A stretch of DNA of 64,000 nt from Litoditis marina (Eukaryota; Nematoda; Chromadorea; Rhabditida; Rhabditidae). Both the position numbers and the translations under genes were made by a program. The notes under the pieces are model-generated. The model saw nothing but the letters and a program-made list of their open reading frames with translations, was not told the origin of the DNA and did not search any database. The stretch covers positions 13,311,095 through 13,375,094 of the forward strand of contig OZ038439.1 in assembly GCA_964036275.1 (NCBI GenBank). Reading direction: 5' to 3'. Shown one piece after another: positions 1 to 11,615 of the stretch; the stretch's first letter is position 1; every line of letters begins with the position of its first letter.

Positions 1-565
1 CGGAGACATCAACACCCAGCCTGGCACGAAGATCGTCTTCAACGCCCCCTACGATGACAAGCACACCTACCACATCAAGGTGAACTGCTAGCCCTCTCCC
101 TCTCCCCTTTTATTTCGCACCTTCTCCCCTCATCTCTCTTTCTCTGTCTGACTCTCTGTATCTCTGCTCTCTTAGTTTCTCTCTATCTGCCTTTTCAGAT
201 CATACTCACACTCAAAGCATCTCTCTCTTCTCTGAACTCTTTTTCTGTCCAAAAGTGTTTCACTTTTTTTTGTTTTGCAGATTACCAACTCGTCTGCTCG
301 CCGTATCGGATGGGCCATCAAGACGACCAACATGAAGCGTCTTGGTGTTGACCCCGGAAGCGGAGTTCTTGACCCCAAGGAGGCCATCCTCATGGCTGTG
401 TCTTGCGACGCCTTCGCCTACGGACAGGAGGACACCAACAACGACCGTATCACCATCGAGTGGACCAACACCCCCGATGGAGCTGCCAAGCAGTTCCGCA
501 GGGAATGGTTCCAGGGAGACGGAATGGTCCGCAGAAAGAACCTCCCCATCGAGTACAACCCTTGA
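1..565 (+). CDS. msp: Major sperm protein (MSP), 5' end outside window
   Basis: Exons are 1-79 (partial) and 281-565, with a phase-0 GT-AG intron of 201 bp. The visible part starts at the glycine of the N-terminal GDINTQPG motif and continues through the MSP beta-sandwich to the C-terminal IEYNP. By comparison with the complete copy at 28361-28988 only about 7 residues are missing from the usual 127. MSP is the nematode sperm cytoskeletal protein; it forms filaments that drive amoeboid crawling and is also an oocyte-maturation signal. Coding DNA is nearly identical to the second copy, while introns and flanks differ. The stop codon overlaps a poly(A) signal (TGAATAAA), so the 3' UTR is probably very short. 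Family identity is certain; the promoter is not in the window. Confidence 0.97.
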
Positions 566-2051
566 ATAAATGTATTCGAAATCTTTTTTCGTTGAAACAC
601 AGAAATAAGAAAATCAGGCTGTCTACGCTGAGAAATCTGAAAAAAAAAACTCTTGCTTCGAAAATGAGACTTCGGAAACGTTCATTTATATCTTTAAATT
701 CTTGTAAAACAATACTAAAAAAATATGGTAACTACGTATGCTACATCTTGGTCGTTTCATTCCAACCTGGGTATCTCGTTTTGCACACTATTTCGCCAAA
801 CTGGTACTCCCGCGAAATGTAAGAGCAGAGAAATACCGTATGTTTCCGGAGACGCAGTATGATATTCAGAGCTTACGGACTGTAAGGAAACTTTCTTTTT
901 GATCTATATTTAACAAGCCCCCCCCCCAATCGTTTCGAAAAACTAAAGTAGTTGCATGGTAGTACAGTGCCGTGCGGGAGTCGTAAAGATAAGAAGAACT
1001 TATTTGTCTTTTTAGTTCCGACTTCATTGTCATCATTACCCATAAAAACTGAATAATGGTACCCGAAAACAATAAAAAGTGTGGAGGTGAAGAAAATTGT
1101 TTGAAATGAAAGGTACACAGCAGAGAAGTTTTATAACATCCGTTTATCTGATTTCAACACGATTTCATTCTGGTTCCATCAACGACTGGAAAATTCATTA
1201 TCATTATCAATATAAAAACGAATTTCAGTGAGAAACTGTACAACTGAGATTCAGATGACTTTATTCAAACAGTGATTCTTAGGGAAAATACTCAGATCGT
1301 CTTGGAAACAACCATTAGATAAACACTCCGTCAAAACAACGCCATTTTCTGATTAAAAGAGCGAATATTTGAATCTTCCAAGTTCGTTTTGCAAGTAGTA
1401 TTGGAACAAATTCAGTAGAACTACCTTCAAAAGGTCTTCGTGCAACAGTTCGTATTTGTTATCCGAGCATGCCCTCTTGGATGACAAAGTGCACCAGCGT
1501 AGAGAACAATGACATCACGAACATTTAACTATGTATTTAATTGAGCTGTAAACCCTTCTGCTAATAAACCTATTATCTAAGCTAATATCACTATTTTCCT
1601 ATTCTACAAACTTCTCGGTACAATCATCGGTTCAATTGTGCAATACTGCAAAAGTGCACATTATATAATGAGCGCGTAACAGAGTAAACTATACACTACA
1701 TTCTATTTTATCTTCCATATCTCCATTTTCTCGTAATTGGAGTGCCACATATACCAATGTGGAAAGACACGTGTTCAATCGCGAATAAACATTCTATTCT
1801 ACTCTATTCTATTCTAAAACATCGTGTACGCCAAATCATTGGTGAAGGATGACATGTACTGTTTTCAGTGAACCTAACTCTGATTATGTTCAACTTTCTG
1901 TGTAAGTCACTAGTACGTTCTCTGAGCAATTAAAACTGCAGTCCGCACTTAGTGGCGGGATTATTTCCGGAAGATCGAGTTAACCTCACACAAATTCAGC
2001 GTACGATATATCTCTAAATGGTGCTATTGTCTATAACATAATCACAGCGAT

Positions 2052-2286
2052 TATAGTTCGTTTCATTCCCACTCAGACCCACTGGCATTGTGCCAACATT
2101 TTCGGATGACTATTTCTAAGACCAGACATTAGGATTCTAAAAAAAATTTTGTTTACGAGTTCTTAAGGAACTGAACAACAGCTAAAAAAATATGCAGTTA
2201 TTTGGAAAACTCCAGAATGGTGAAAAATAGCCTGGAAAATTCATTGGCACGCTGCCAAGTCTCGGTGAGGTTGACCAGAACTATAA
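2052..2286. mobile_element. MITE-like element, TATAGTTC...TGGCA ends (copy 1)
   Basis: The left end reads TATAGTTC..TTCATTCC followed by a TGGCATTGTGCCAA-like block; the right end is its approximate inverse, finishing in ..ACTATAA. Related elements with the same ends are at 24338-24573, 54484-54720 and 58831-59068. The structure suggests a non-autonomous DNA transposon with TA-type target preference (inference). Confidence 0.6.
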
Positions 2287-2642
2287 TACTAGTTGGAAAC
2301 TGCGCCGAAGGAAGATGCAAAAACATAGCTTTGAAGATGTTCTTTACTGGATATTTGTGAGAAGTTTTGCTCTACAAAACAGTCTATCATCCGCAAAATT
2401 TGTGCAGAGAAGTTGAAATGAACTTGTGGTAGGAGTACTGGTTACAATGCTCAGAGACGATGCGGTATGGTTTGTACATAGCACAGATATACAAAAACTT
2501 CGAAATTCGTTTTCGGGAAAAGCTAAAAAGAGTGATTGGGAAAACATAAACCACCGAGTAAATGGAATAGTCACGTAAAATGTTAAAAACAGTTTTCCAA
2601 ACATTTTTTCACGCCACTTTCCGTTTAGCTAATAGTTTGCCA

Positions 2643-2834
2643 GGCGGCGTAGCAATCCCTCCAATCTCACGAGAATTTCATATGAGTTTCTCATGAGATA
2701 CCTCATGAGCTACTCGTGAACTCTCGATGTTGTAGCATAGCAATCAATAGAATCTCATGAGAAACTCGTGCGAATAAAAAAAACGAAAAACATGAGGTAT
2801 CTCACGAGATTTTTGAGGGTTTGCTACGCCGCCA
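2643..2834. mobile_element. MITE-like element, GGCGTAGCAA ends (copy 1)
   Basis: Terminal inverted repeat GCGGCGTAGCAA at the left and TTGCTACGCCGC at the right, each flanked by CAG, which may be a 3 bp target duplication. The interior is dense in CTCATGAG-type palindromes. Related or degenerate copies lie at 12738-12925, 13562-13742, 15853-16036 and 39971-40133. Confidence 0.65.
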
Positions 2835-3189
2835 GGCTACACTGCTCGTGAACGTCACGCTCAATAGGCTATGAGCGTGGAACGTGAGAACATTTCCCAC
2901 GTTTTATGTGACTTTGCGTTCAAGTGGTAGAAATTTAGCTAGTAGTTCACCCGGCTACAATGTCCGTGAACTCCCATCACGGATGTGGTTATCTTTTTGT
3001 CTCCAATCTGTTATCAGTGTGGTCGAGATCTACAGGTCACGGGTTAGTTCAGAACACAGGTCAGAAAATCAATTCACAATGACGCAAGGCGGAGGTACAA
3101 AAATACTGATAATAATATTGGGTCAGGTGCAAGACATCCCGTTCAGTCAAAACGTTTTGCAGTGAATAACTTGCAGGCAAATGTTCGAT

Positions 3190-3390
3190 AAAGTGAGTGC
3201 CGAATTTATAAATTTCTGTCTCTTGCCGAAACCGAACCTGCGAGCAAACGTTTCGTAGCGAAGCGCTAACCGCTGCGCTATTAGAACACATAGCAGGAAA
3301 GCTTTGGAAGACATGTGTGCGTACACAGCGGAAAAAGAGATATACAGTAACCTGCCGCCTTTCCGTTGGCGACGACTATAATGAGCATAG
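3190..3390 (-). repeat. tRNA-derived SINE-like repeat (copy 1)
   Basis: Read on the minus strand, the element has a tRNA-like head with an A-box-like TAGCGCAGCGGTTAGCGC and a B-box-like GGTTCGGTTTCGG, followed by a unique body. Two further copies are at 39229-39420 (+) and 43722-43898 (-). No intact tRNA cloverleaf is claimed. Confidence 0.6.
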
Positions 3391-4749
3391 ACTTTGGAAT
3401 AGGGGCAGGTCGCGGGTTGTTGTGATGATTTTTTCACTTCCAGAAAATATGAAATGACATCATATCATAGTAAGTAGTTTTCCAATCATGTATTCTTGGA
3501 CATTAAAACTGATACCGGCGGTTGGAAATCGTTAGATGATCTTGACTTGGAGGATATATTGAAGTTGTGTGTCGTGAAACTCACGTTAGTATAACAGCAC
3601 CTCACCCCTAACTCTCCGAGGTTCTGCAAAGAGAACTCAAGCATTCGAGTTTCTGACTCGGATAATTGAAAAATTCGTTGTTACCATTTGCGCCGCCAAA
3701 TCGGTCCAATGTAATATGAAACTCATTTTCCCTAACGGTGAACCACACCTTTGTTTAAGTTCCTGCATCGGAATCGTGTGAATGAACGATATTCTTCGAC
3801 TGATAACATTTTACGAGAAATTAATGTTGTTGCGTTTCTTTTGTTCTTTTGTGTAGCGTGTGAAGTCGTTAAACTGAATAGTAACGTTGCAGAATCACTT
3901 CAATTGGGGTTTCGATGGTGAAGACTGGAGTACAAACACTTGAAAGCAGTACAAGATTAGACATCATTTTTCAAAAAATTGACAAGGTCTAGCTTCGAAA
4001 AAAGTTCACCTTTAGGCGAATGAAAACAACACATTAAAGAAGGACGAGCATGTGGTTCAATCGCAACGCTTCAGTCAGTTTAAAGGACCGTTGAGACGGG
4101 ATTGGTGTACATAATCGTCCTACTTGTTGCCGAAATTACGTAATCCTACTGTACAATTCGGTGTACAAAACATCAAATTGGGAAGAGGGGTTGAGCTGTA
4201 AAGTAGGGAAACAACAGTTTTGATCGTGAATGGTTTGTTTTTCCATTTTTACAACGAGGATCATTCTGAATTATGGTCACAATTCGTTTTAACCATGTTT
4301 CGAATCGAAGTCTGGGCCAGCTTTGCAGGCTGAAGCATAGTATAGGTGGCCAGTATCTAGCAGGGGCGGTAGTAATGTTTCAGAAAACTCATGCTCACCT
4401 TATGGACAATATCTCATCAACTTCTGATGGGACTTTATCGATTACTCTGCTGCGAAATGGAAAGTTCACGAGAAGCTCATGAGATGCTCATGAACTTTCC
4501 ATGAAAAAATCATGTACACTTTTTACGCGGTTGGAGAAACAACATAGTCCATATTAATGATAGTTTTTGTGACAGTCTGCCCCAACGTTAAATACGATAC
4601 TCTCAGTTGCAAGTTCGAGTTGCCATCTAGTCTATTGCACAGAATAAAACTGCGGTTAGCGTTTTTCCACTATTCCTGCTATCACCTCTCTAAGTCGCTT
4701 CTACGTGCCCACGGGCACTGATATCAAATGCCACGAGTTAAGAACTGGC

Positions 4750-4783
4750 AGATAAGAAACTACGCACGAACTGGTTATATAAG
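4750..4783 (+). promoter_or_regulatory. GATA site and TATA-like box upstream of first protease
   Basis: CAGATAAG (about 4749-4756) is followed 20 bp later by TTATATAAG (about 4775-4783). ASP-1-type proteases are intestinal in C. elegans, where gut genes are driven by ELT-2 through GATAA sites, so this is a plausible core promoter. It lies about 640 bp upstream of the ATG, which would imply a long outron removed by trans-splicing. The site is seen; its use is inferred. Confidence 0.4.
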
Positions 4784-5014
4784 ACGGCTCACGGACTCTA
4801 TTCTCACTTCAATGCTACTCTTCACTCTAATACAGTTAACTGCAAGTCATAACTGACTGAATATGTCCTAAAACTTTATCAATTTGACTTACATTTACGC
4901 ATAACAGTTAACTGCGAACTATACTTGACTATATACCTCCTAAAACTTTTCAATTAGACTTTTGCATAACCAACTTCGCCAGACAAAGCGATCCGGAGCA
5001 GTAGCATTCCAGCT

Positions 5015-5256
5015 TGCTATAGTTTTTTTCATTTCTACTGAGACTCCTACAGTAGGATTTCGACACTTCTAAGTCGTCTTCCTCGCGTAGTTGTAATCGT
5101 AAAGGTAGAGGATTTTTGCATCTCATTCTCGTCTTCAGGTACAATAAATGTTCGAGAGAATTTTCGATGAATTAAGTTTTCCGCCTCACAACAGCCTCCG
5201 GAAAGCTGGTTAGGTTACTGTAGGAGTCTCAGTAGGAATGGTGTGAACTATACAAT
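5015..5256. mobile_element. MITE-like element, ACTGAGACTCCTACAGTA ends (inverted copy)
   Basis: Ends carry CTACTGAGACTCCTACAGTA and its inverse TACTGTAGGAGTCTCAGTAG next to TATAGTT-like sequence. It matches, in reverse orientation, the elements at 13105-13320, 14228-14462 and 48913-49136. It ends about 165 bp before the first protease start codon. Confidence 0.6.
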
Positions 5257-5419
5257 CATCTCACTTCTAGTTCAGTAACTCCTGGTGAAACATCTAAAAG
5301 GTTGAATGGTCACGCTTCAATATTAACAAAGTTGTGAATTTGCTATAACTTGGTTTTGATGCTCAAATTGAGTGCCTAATATAGTTTTTAACATTCTTAA
5401 CAAGGTGAATTTTGCAGGT

Positions 5420-8400
5420 ATGAAGACTATTTTCGTTCTCGCTGCCCTCGTGGCGGTGCTCTACGCCGAGGTCATCCGCATGGAGACCCAGAACGCTGGA
5501 TCCAACAAGGCCAGACTCATCAAGTACGTTACCAAATTATAGGATTCGTCAAACCGTTGTGGACACCGTACCATCGACTTTGTAAGGGGCGGGATTTGGC
5601 GTGGGGCCAGCCAGTCTGCGTATCATTGATCTACACACTCTATCAACTGCTGACAAATAATCAAAGACCGCTCGCCCCGCATCGCTCAATCAATCGAACC
5701 CTCTGCTGTCTTTATGGGGAAAATGGCGACTATATATTTGCCTTAAATTGACATGGAACAGTTTCAAATTACAAAAATCGATGAACTAATGTAAATGAAA
5801 CCCTCTGTAAGGCCAGTATCAAGTAGTAGGTAATATGTGGGATGCAACAATGCTAGACTCATCAAGTTCTTTACCAAGTTGTACTTGACTTGACTTGAAC
5901 TACAAAAAATTGATAAACCGAAACGCATGGACAATAGGCCAGTAGTTAGTAGTAGGTAACACGCCAAATACAACAAGGCCAGACTCATCAAGTACGTTTT
6001 GACCTTTTCAGATCTACCTTATTCGAGTTCAACTTTCTTTCCGGTTGAAGTACGTCCTCAACAAAGCTTGAGTAACACTCAAGTAATGTACTAACCACAC
6101 ACAAGAAGTGCTCTTCACTGGTTTTCACAAACGTTTCGCTAACACAACGTATCTAAAGAGTTTTCAAGTTTATAGAACAAAAGTAATATCTGATTTTCTC
6201 ACACTCGAATGTTTCAGGGCCGGTGCCTACCAGGAGTACCTGACCAAGATGCACGTCGCCAGAACCGAGATTCTGGCCACCGGCAGCCAGCCATTCATCG
6301 ATTACTTCGATGACTTCTACCTCGGAAACATCACCCTCGGAACCCCCGGTAGGTTGCAGGGACAATCTCATGAGAGTCCAGAGTGCAAAAACGTAACTTT
6401 GGTATACACCGGCAACCTGCAAAAAAGGTGCAAAACCAAGAAAACTATATTTAAGACGCAAAAATAATGTTACGTTGTATTTGGTGGGTTTCAAGAATGT
6501 GAGATTTCGGAAACTGTATCTATCAATAACTGAGGCTAAAACGTGAAATAGTTTGAGAAACAATATAATCGTTTCATTGGTTCTGCTATATTCCAGCCCA
6601 GACCATGACCATCGTTTTGGACACTGGATCCTCCAACCTGTGGGTCATCGACGCCAAGTGCACCTCCGCTGCCTGCAAGGGAGAACCCCAGAGGTGGGAA
6701 AAGTACAGAATAACGTGTGATAGTCACGTGAAACCTGTAGAACGTGTGCAGAAAACGTTGTCATCTCACCTCAAACTCTAGTTCTACTCACAGTTTACAT
6801 TGTTTGATAGAGGCCTCATAAATCAATAACTATGATTTTAGTGGTTACACCAAGCACCGTTTCGACACCACCAAGTCTTCCACCTACACCACCGAGAAGA
6901 AGAGATTCTCCATCCAATACGGATCCGGATCTTGCAACGGTCATCTGGCCAAGGATACCCTCACCTTCGGAGGTACGGTAGCTTTTTTTTGGAAAATATG
7001 AAAATTAACCTATATTTGACTAACAGTATCATAATCAAGCTTTTTATCAGCGAAAACCGACTAGAACATACTGTATTCCGTGCAAAACTCATAAGTTGTT
7101 TGATCTGTCCTGGCACCGAACAAAATCAGAAACGCTTCAGCAGATGGCATTTATTAAGAAGAACAAAACAGTTTTTCACGTTTTACCCTGATTATTTCAC
7201 ACGTCTTCACGTAACATCACTGATTCAGGACTGACCGTGGCCCAACAGGAGTTTGGAGTGGCCGAGCATATCGCCACCGTCTTCGGATACCAGCCAGTGG
7301 ACGGAATCCTCGGACTCGGATGGCCAGCACTCGCTGTCGACAGGGTTAGTTGGCACATTCAAACTACCTCAGCCGACTATCACAGATCACGTGCCTTAGC
7401 ACGTACTGGAAGTTGTAGAGCCCTAATCCAAAGTTTTATCGGAGAACAACTGGGATTCTGACTTTCAGATTGTCTTTGGGGGAAGGTATCTTGATTTAAG
7501 TGGTTACGTCTGGGGTAGAGGCGAAACGTACCACTTTCTATACTCTTTCTCTTTCCGTTTTTCTAGTTTATATTACTTCTCTGAGCTTTACCTTTATTTT
7601 CTCTTGATATTCACCAAATCAAAAATTGATTTAAAGTTACGAAACATATTGGAATAGTTTGTCCGTTATTGGTCGCAGAAATCATGAGTTCCGTGCTTCA
7701 GGTGACTCCCCCCATGCAGAACCTGCTCAGCCAGCTCGACTCTCCCGTCTTCACCGTGTGGATGGACAGAAAGGTTGGTTTTCTTGAATATTTGAAATCA
7801 ACATTTGAACTTTCAAGCAGATTTTCAAATTATCCTAAACTCAACTACTCTATTCAGATTATTGACAGAAACGCTCATTCAGCTCAATTATATAGTAGTT
7901 AACGATCTGCGAAGACGGATTCTGAGAATTCAGTTTCTGTTCAGTGAAAACGCGAAAATAACATAGTAGATCAATCCAAGAAGCAGAAATGAACACACAA
8001 AGCACTTTTTCGTTTGAAAATATGCGGTTCTCTTCAAATGAACCATGTGACTGTTATCATTTCTCCAGATCGTCGGCAGCCAGGGTGGAAACGCTGGTCT
8101 GATCACCTACGGAGCCCTTGACACCAAGAACTGCGCCGCCACCTACACCTACGTTCCCCTCTCGGCCGAGACCTACTGGCAGTTCCCCATCAGCGGATTC
8201 TCCATCGGATCCTACTCCGAGACCCGCAAGGACCAGGTCATCTCCGACACCGGTACATCTTGGATCGGATGCCCCACCACCGTCATGGACTCGGTCAGTT
8301 ATTGCGAGATTTTATCGATTTATTGATTTCAAACTGATTTACAGACTCCCTCACATAGTGTTCCGCTCTCTGAACAGTTGTTATCGATTTATTGATTTGG

Positions 8401-9180
8401 GCAGGGTTGTCTGAAATCTCTATCCAAAACGTAAAATGGTTTAAAATTCAACCTACACGTTTCCGCAACAGGTTTTCGGAAAACTAGATCGCAACCCTAG
8501 TTTGCCACAGTTGAACTAATGAACGAAAGACACTACGTTTTCTACATTAACAACATCAAAATGATTTACTTATCGTCGATAACAGTGTATTTTCCAGACC
8601 AGCTCCTAACCCTTCTTCTTTCAGATCGTGTCCCAGACCAAGGCCACCTACGACTTCCAGAACGAGCTGTACGAGGTTCCCTGCGCCAACATGAAGACCC
8701 TCCCCGACCTCGTGTTCACCATCAACGGCAACAAGTACAACGTCCCCTCCGTCGAGTACGTTCTTGACCTCGGACTTGGAAACGGAAAGGTGAGGCTCTT
8801 CTTTCTCCACCTAGGATCGAGTGGTGTCAATTGCACTATAAACAACACTATTGTGGTCTACTCTTTGAAAAAACCCACTCAATCTAACTAAATTGAGTGT
8901 TTACCCCATTCACCACTTCGCTACAACTTGCTTTTGTTCTGTTCCAAAGATCGAAACCACAGAACGAACCGAATTAGGGAATCATCAATAATGTTGGAGA
9001 ATAATCATTAACGACCTCTTATCGATTTGTTTCCAGTGCGCCATCACCTTCTTCGGAATGGACGGCGGCGGCTTCGGTCCCTCGTGGATTCTCGGAGACA
9101 CCTTCATCAGAACCTACTGTAACGCCTACGACATCGGCAACAAGCAGATCGGATTCGCCAAGGCTATCCACAGCTTCTAA
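5420..9180 (+). CDS. asp-1: ASP-1-like cathepsin D-type aspartic protease
   Basis: Nine exons: 5420-5523, 6218-6348, 6597-6693, 6842-6972, 7229-7344, 7702-7773, 8069-8293, 8625-8789, 9037-9180. All join in phase to give 394 aa. Residues 1 to about 16 form a signal peptide, followed by a propeptide. The two A1-family active-site motifs are DTGSSNLWV (Asp87) and DTGTSW (Asp277), and the flap tyrosine lies in YGSGS (Tyr137). The family digests protein in the gut lumen or lysosome; C. elegans ASP-1 is intestinal. TTTGCAG ends at 5417, two bases before GTATG, and fits a trans-splice acceptor. Intron 1 contains two extra copies of the exon 1 3' end. The downstream gene is a paralogue. Orthology to asp-1 specifically is inferred from remembered family resemblance. 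Confidence 0.93.
5541..5740. repeat. About 200 bp repeat in intron 1, inverted partner at 9308
   Basis: The block running from GGATTCGTCAAACCGTTGTG to ATGGGGAAAATGGCGACTAT is present as an inverted, diverged copy at 9308-9527, just beyond the 3' end of the same gene. The pair brackets exons 2 to 9. No coding capacity is seen; it is probably a short mobile-element family. Confidence 0.6.
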
Positions 9181-9307
9181 ATTACAGCCAGATGAAGATT
9201 TACTAACTATGTACTTGTATCATATTAAATATTACAAAACTATAATGATGTAAAATTTGAACACGAAAACAGACACCTCTCGAACTTGGCGGTAACAATA
9301 CGGCAAA

Positions 9308-9527
9308 AATCTGATGTATATAGTCACCATTTTCCCCATAAAAACACCAGGTGGCTTGATTGATTGAACGATGCGGTGCATGCGGTTGTTGGTTACTTGC
9401 GAGCCGTTAAACAAATGTGTAGATCAATGAAAAATGTGTAGATCAATGACTGGCTGGCTTATCGCCATACGCCGCCTCTCACCAAACCGATGGTACGGTG
9501 TTCACAACGGTTTGACAAATCCTATAG
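9308..9527. repeat. Inverted partner of the 5541-5740 repeat
   Basis: Reverse-complement matches include ATATAGTCACCATTTTCCCC, GATTGATTGAACGATGCGG, GTGTAGATCAATGA, ACTGGCTGGC and CGATGGTACGGTGT, in the same order as the reverse complement of 5541-5740. It lies 130 bp after the protease stop codon. Confidence 0.6.
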
Positions 9528-9898
9528 TCAGACTCGCGGAATGGGATGGTTACAGCTGGATTTATGAAGAAAGTCACTGTGTATCCCGGTAAAAATTGAA
9601 CACATGAAGTACGCGAGGGTGTGTCAGTCAGCCGCAGCGCAGTTGTACTGTAGATCTCTCCAATCACATGATTGACAATTTATCATTGATAGTCGAGCGC
9701 TTGTTGCTCATTCGATCGCTGAAAAAATGGGTAGATCAAAAGTACGTGGGCTCGCCAAACCTTTCACCGCCCAGACCAACCAAAACTAGACCCACCCAAA
9801 ATGTTTGATGGATCCCATACTGTTGACCCCTCGTTTCTTCGCTGAGTGACTCCGGTAGTTTAGGCTGAAACAATTTTCACAGTTAGCGTATGCATCCT

Positions 9899-10039
9899 GA
9901 GTACGTATGCTAGAAGATCCCGACACCTTCATCCCATCATGCGCCTCCTCAAACATACGCTATTTCTTTGCTCTTACATCCCACCGCGAGGTAAGAGACG
10001 AGAGGATGAAGGTGCCGGAATCTTCTAGCATACGTACTC
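9899..10039. mobile_element. Palindromic MITE, GAGTACGTATGCTAGAAG ends (copy 1)
   Basis: A near-perfect hairpin: GAGTACGTATGCTAGAAGAT at the left is inverted at the right end, and the CACCTTCATCCCATC block pairs with GATGAAGGTG. Other copies are at 22781-22953 and 46443-46613; fragments with AGAGACGCAGGATG occur elsewhere in the window. About 140-170 bp, with no coding capacity. Confidence 0.75.
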
Positions 10040-11102
10040 AGATGTATGGGAAGTATTGCTTTTCCTGTTTTTACAAATTGGCGATTGGGAAAAAATTTAA
10101 GAACAAATACACAACGGTACAAACCATATTGGTCAAAAAGCCATAAACATCCATTTGCAACGACGCAAAATATGAGTTCAAACATTTTAAAACATTGGGA
10201 GAAATATCATGATTGCAAGAAGTATTGGAAACTGAATCGATTTGCGTTGTAGAAGTGAACAATTTTCAGTGAACTTTGGCAGGGTTTTTCACTGATCTGG
10301 GTCACCATATAAATGTAATCATTCAATGAAAATAATGCAATTGATGATAAGAAAAGGGAACAGAAATGATGTAAACAAAAATAAAAATGGAAAATGATGT
10401 AATGATGTATTGAAGTTAGCATTCAAGTTAGTGAAGTTGGCCAACTTTTTTCAAAGTATATGCAAGATCAAAGCGTTCATGAGATGTACACGAGTTTCTT
10501 TAAAGTCACGGTAACTTATTTTAAAAATGTTCCAGCTGAGTGGTTAGGGCTCTTTCATACTTTTTTCGGTTTGCGACAGATACAAATTTTCATTCACGAT
10601 TTCATTCTAGTTCCATCAACGACTGGGTAATTCTTTCGGTTTTTTTCGGTTTGCGACAGACAGATTTGGATGTGTTGAGCGTAGTATGGATATCGATCGT
10701 GTACTTTGCGCAAAATCAATGATCATACTTTGCTCTATGTATCTGCAGAAGACGAAAAAGTATGAAAAGGAAAAGGCGGAATAATCAGTTAGCTTCTCGA
10801 ATTGATATTAGGTAGTTGGGTGGCTGTCGCTAGCAGAGTATCGTTACCAGTTTTGATGCCATTCAAAAGTTTTCAAGTTCGTTTCGAAAAAGTTTCAGCT
10901 TCAAAAATCATTCATTCTATTGTACTTCGCATTACTTTATGATGTTCGTGTCGCAATCTGATCGTAATATTAAATAGTTTTCCGCACAGATCCATTCAAT
11001 AAAGTTTCCCATTCACCCATCTTCAATCTGGTACAAAATAACTGGAACGGTTCATGGTTTTATCCAGAACGAAACGTCATGCCCCCAGTGCAAGGGATTA
11101 CG

Positions 11103-11165
11103 TTATCTTTCTCAGACCTGTGATCGCTTACCAGTGCTGAAAACCCCCATATATATATGAGATAA
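11103..11165 (+). promoter_or_regulatory. GATA sites and TATA-like box upstream of second protease
   Basis: TTATCT at 11103-11108, an ATATATATAT box at about 11149-11158, and AGATAA at 11160-11165 lie about 450-510 bp before the start codon. The arrangement parallels the GATA and TATA pair upstream of the first protease and fits intestinal GATA-factor control. Function is inferred. Confidence 0.4.
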
Positions 11166-11615
11166 CGGAGCATCATTGACACAATTCCTGATTAACTCCG
11201 CACATTTTGATCCAGTTGTTTTAGTAGTAATTATATTATTAGATTTTCAAGTAAGAACATGTTTTGATGTTTTTTTGAGTTGCTCTGTATCTACATTAGA
11301 AGTAACTGCAATAAACAATCAACCTTTATGAATAAGGCAATAAGGTAACAATATCTGAGTTTTATATTTGTATCTTCCTTCACAATGGTTTTCAGATTAA
11401 AGCTGCGAGCAAGTTGAATCGAACTACAAACACAATAACACAGTGCATAGTTTTCAATGCATCTTCTAAGTCCGACTGTAGCTTTTTTATTCCGTTTCAT
11501 TTGTATATGTAAAAGGTATTTTACGATACACAAGCTAGTTCGTTTTTTTGTTATTAACACGTTTTCTATATTGTTTTCTCAGATTACACCGAAGATATTT
11601 CGATCGTTTTCAGGT

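Larger units (their letters stand above)
566..5419. other. Intergenic, repeat-rich, no gene recognised
   Basis: No reading frame here looks like a conserved protein or splices into one. The stretch holds several small inverted-repeat elements and one tRNA-like SINE (listed separately), a short ATTCT-type simple repeat near 1790-1815, and a fragment near 817-858 resembling the palindromic element at 9899-10039. The last 700 bp probably contain the promoter and outron of the downstream protease. Confidence 0.6.
9181..11615. other. Intergenic between the two proteases
   Basis: This holds the 3' UTR of the first protease (an ATTAAA-like signal near 9224), the inverted partner of the intron 1 repeat at 9308-9527, a palindromic element at 9899-10039, and a GATA/TATA cluster at 11103-11165. 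Short reading frames are in AT-rich DNA and do not resemble proteins. Confidence 0.6.

Noticed and set aside
342..822. Alternative-frame ORFs over MSP exon 2
   Set aside because: Shadows of the MSP frame; they recur at 28357-28584 only because the DNA is nearly identical.
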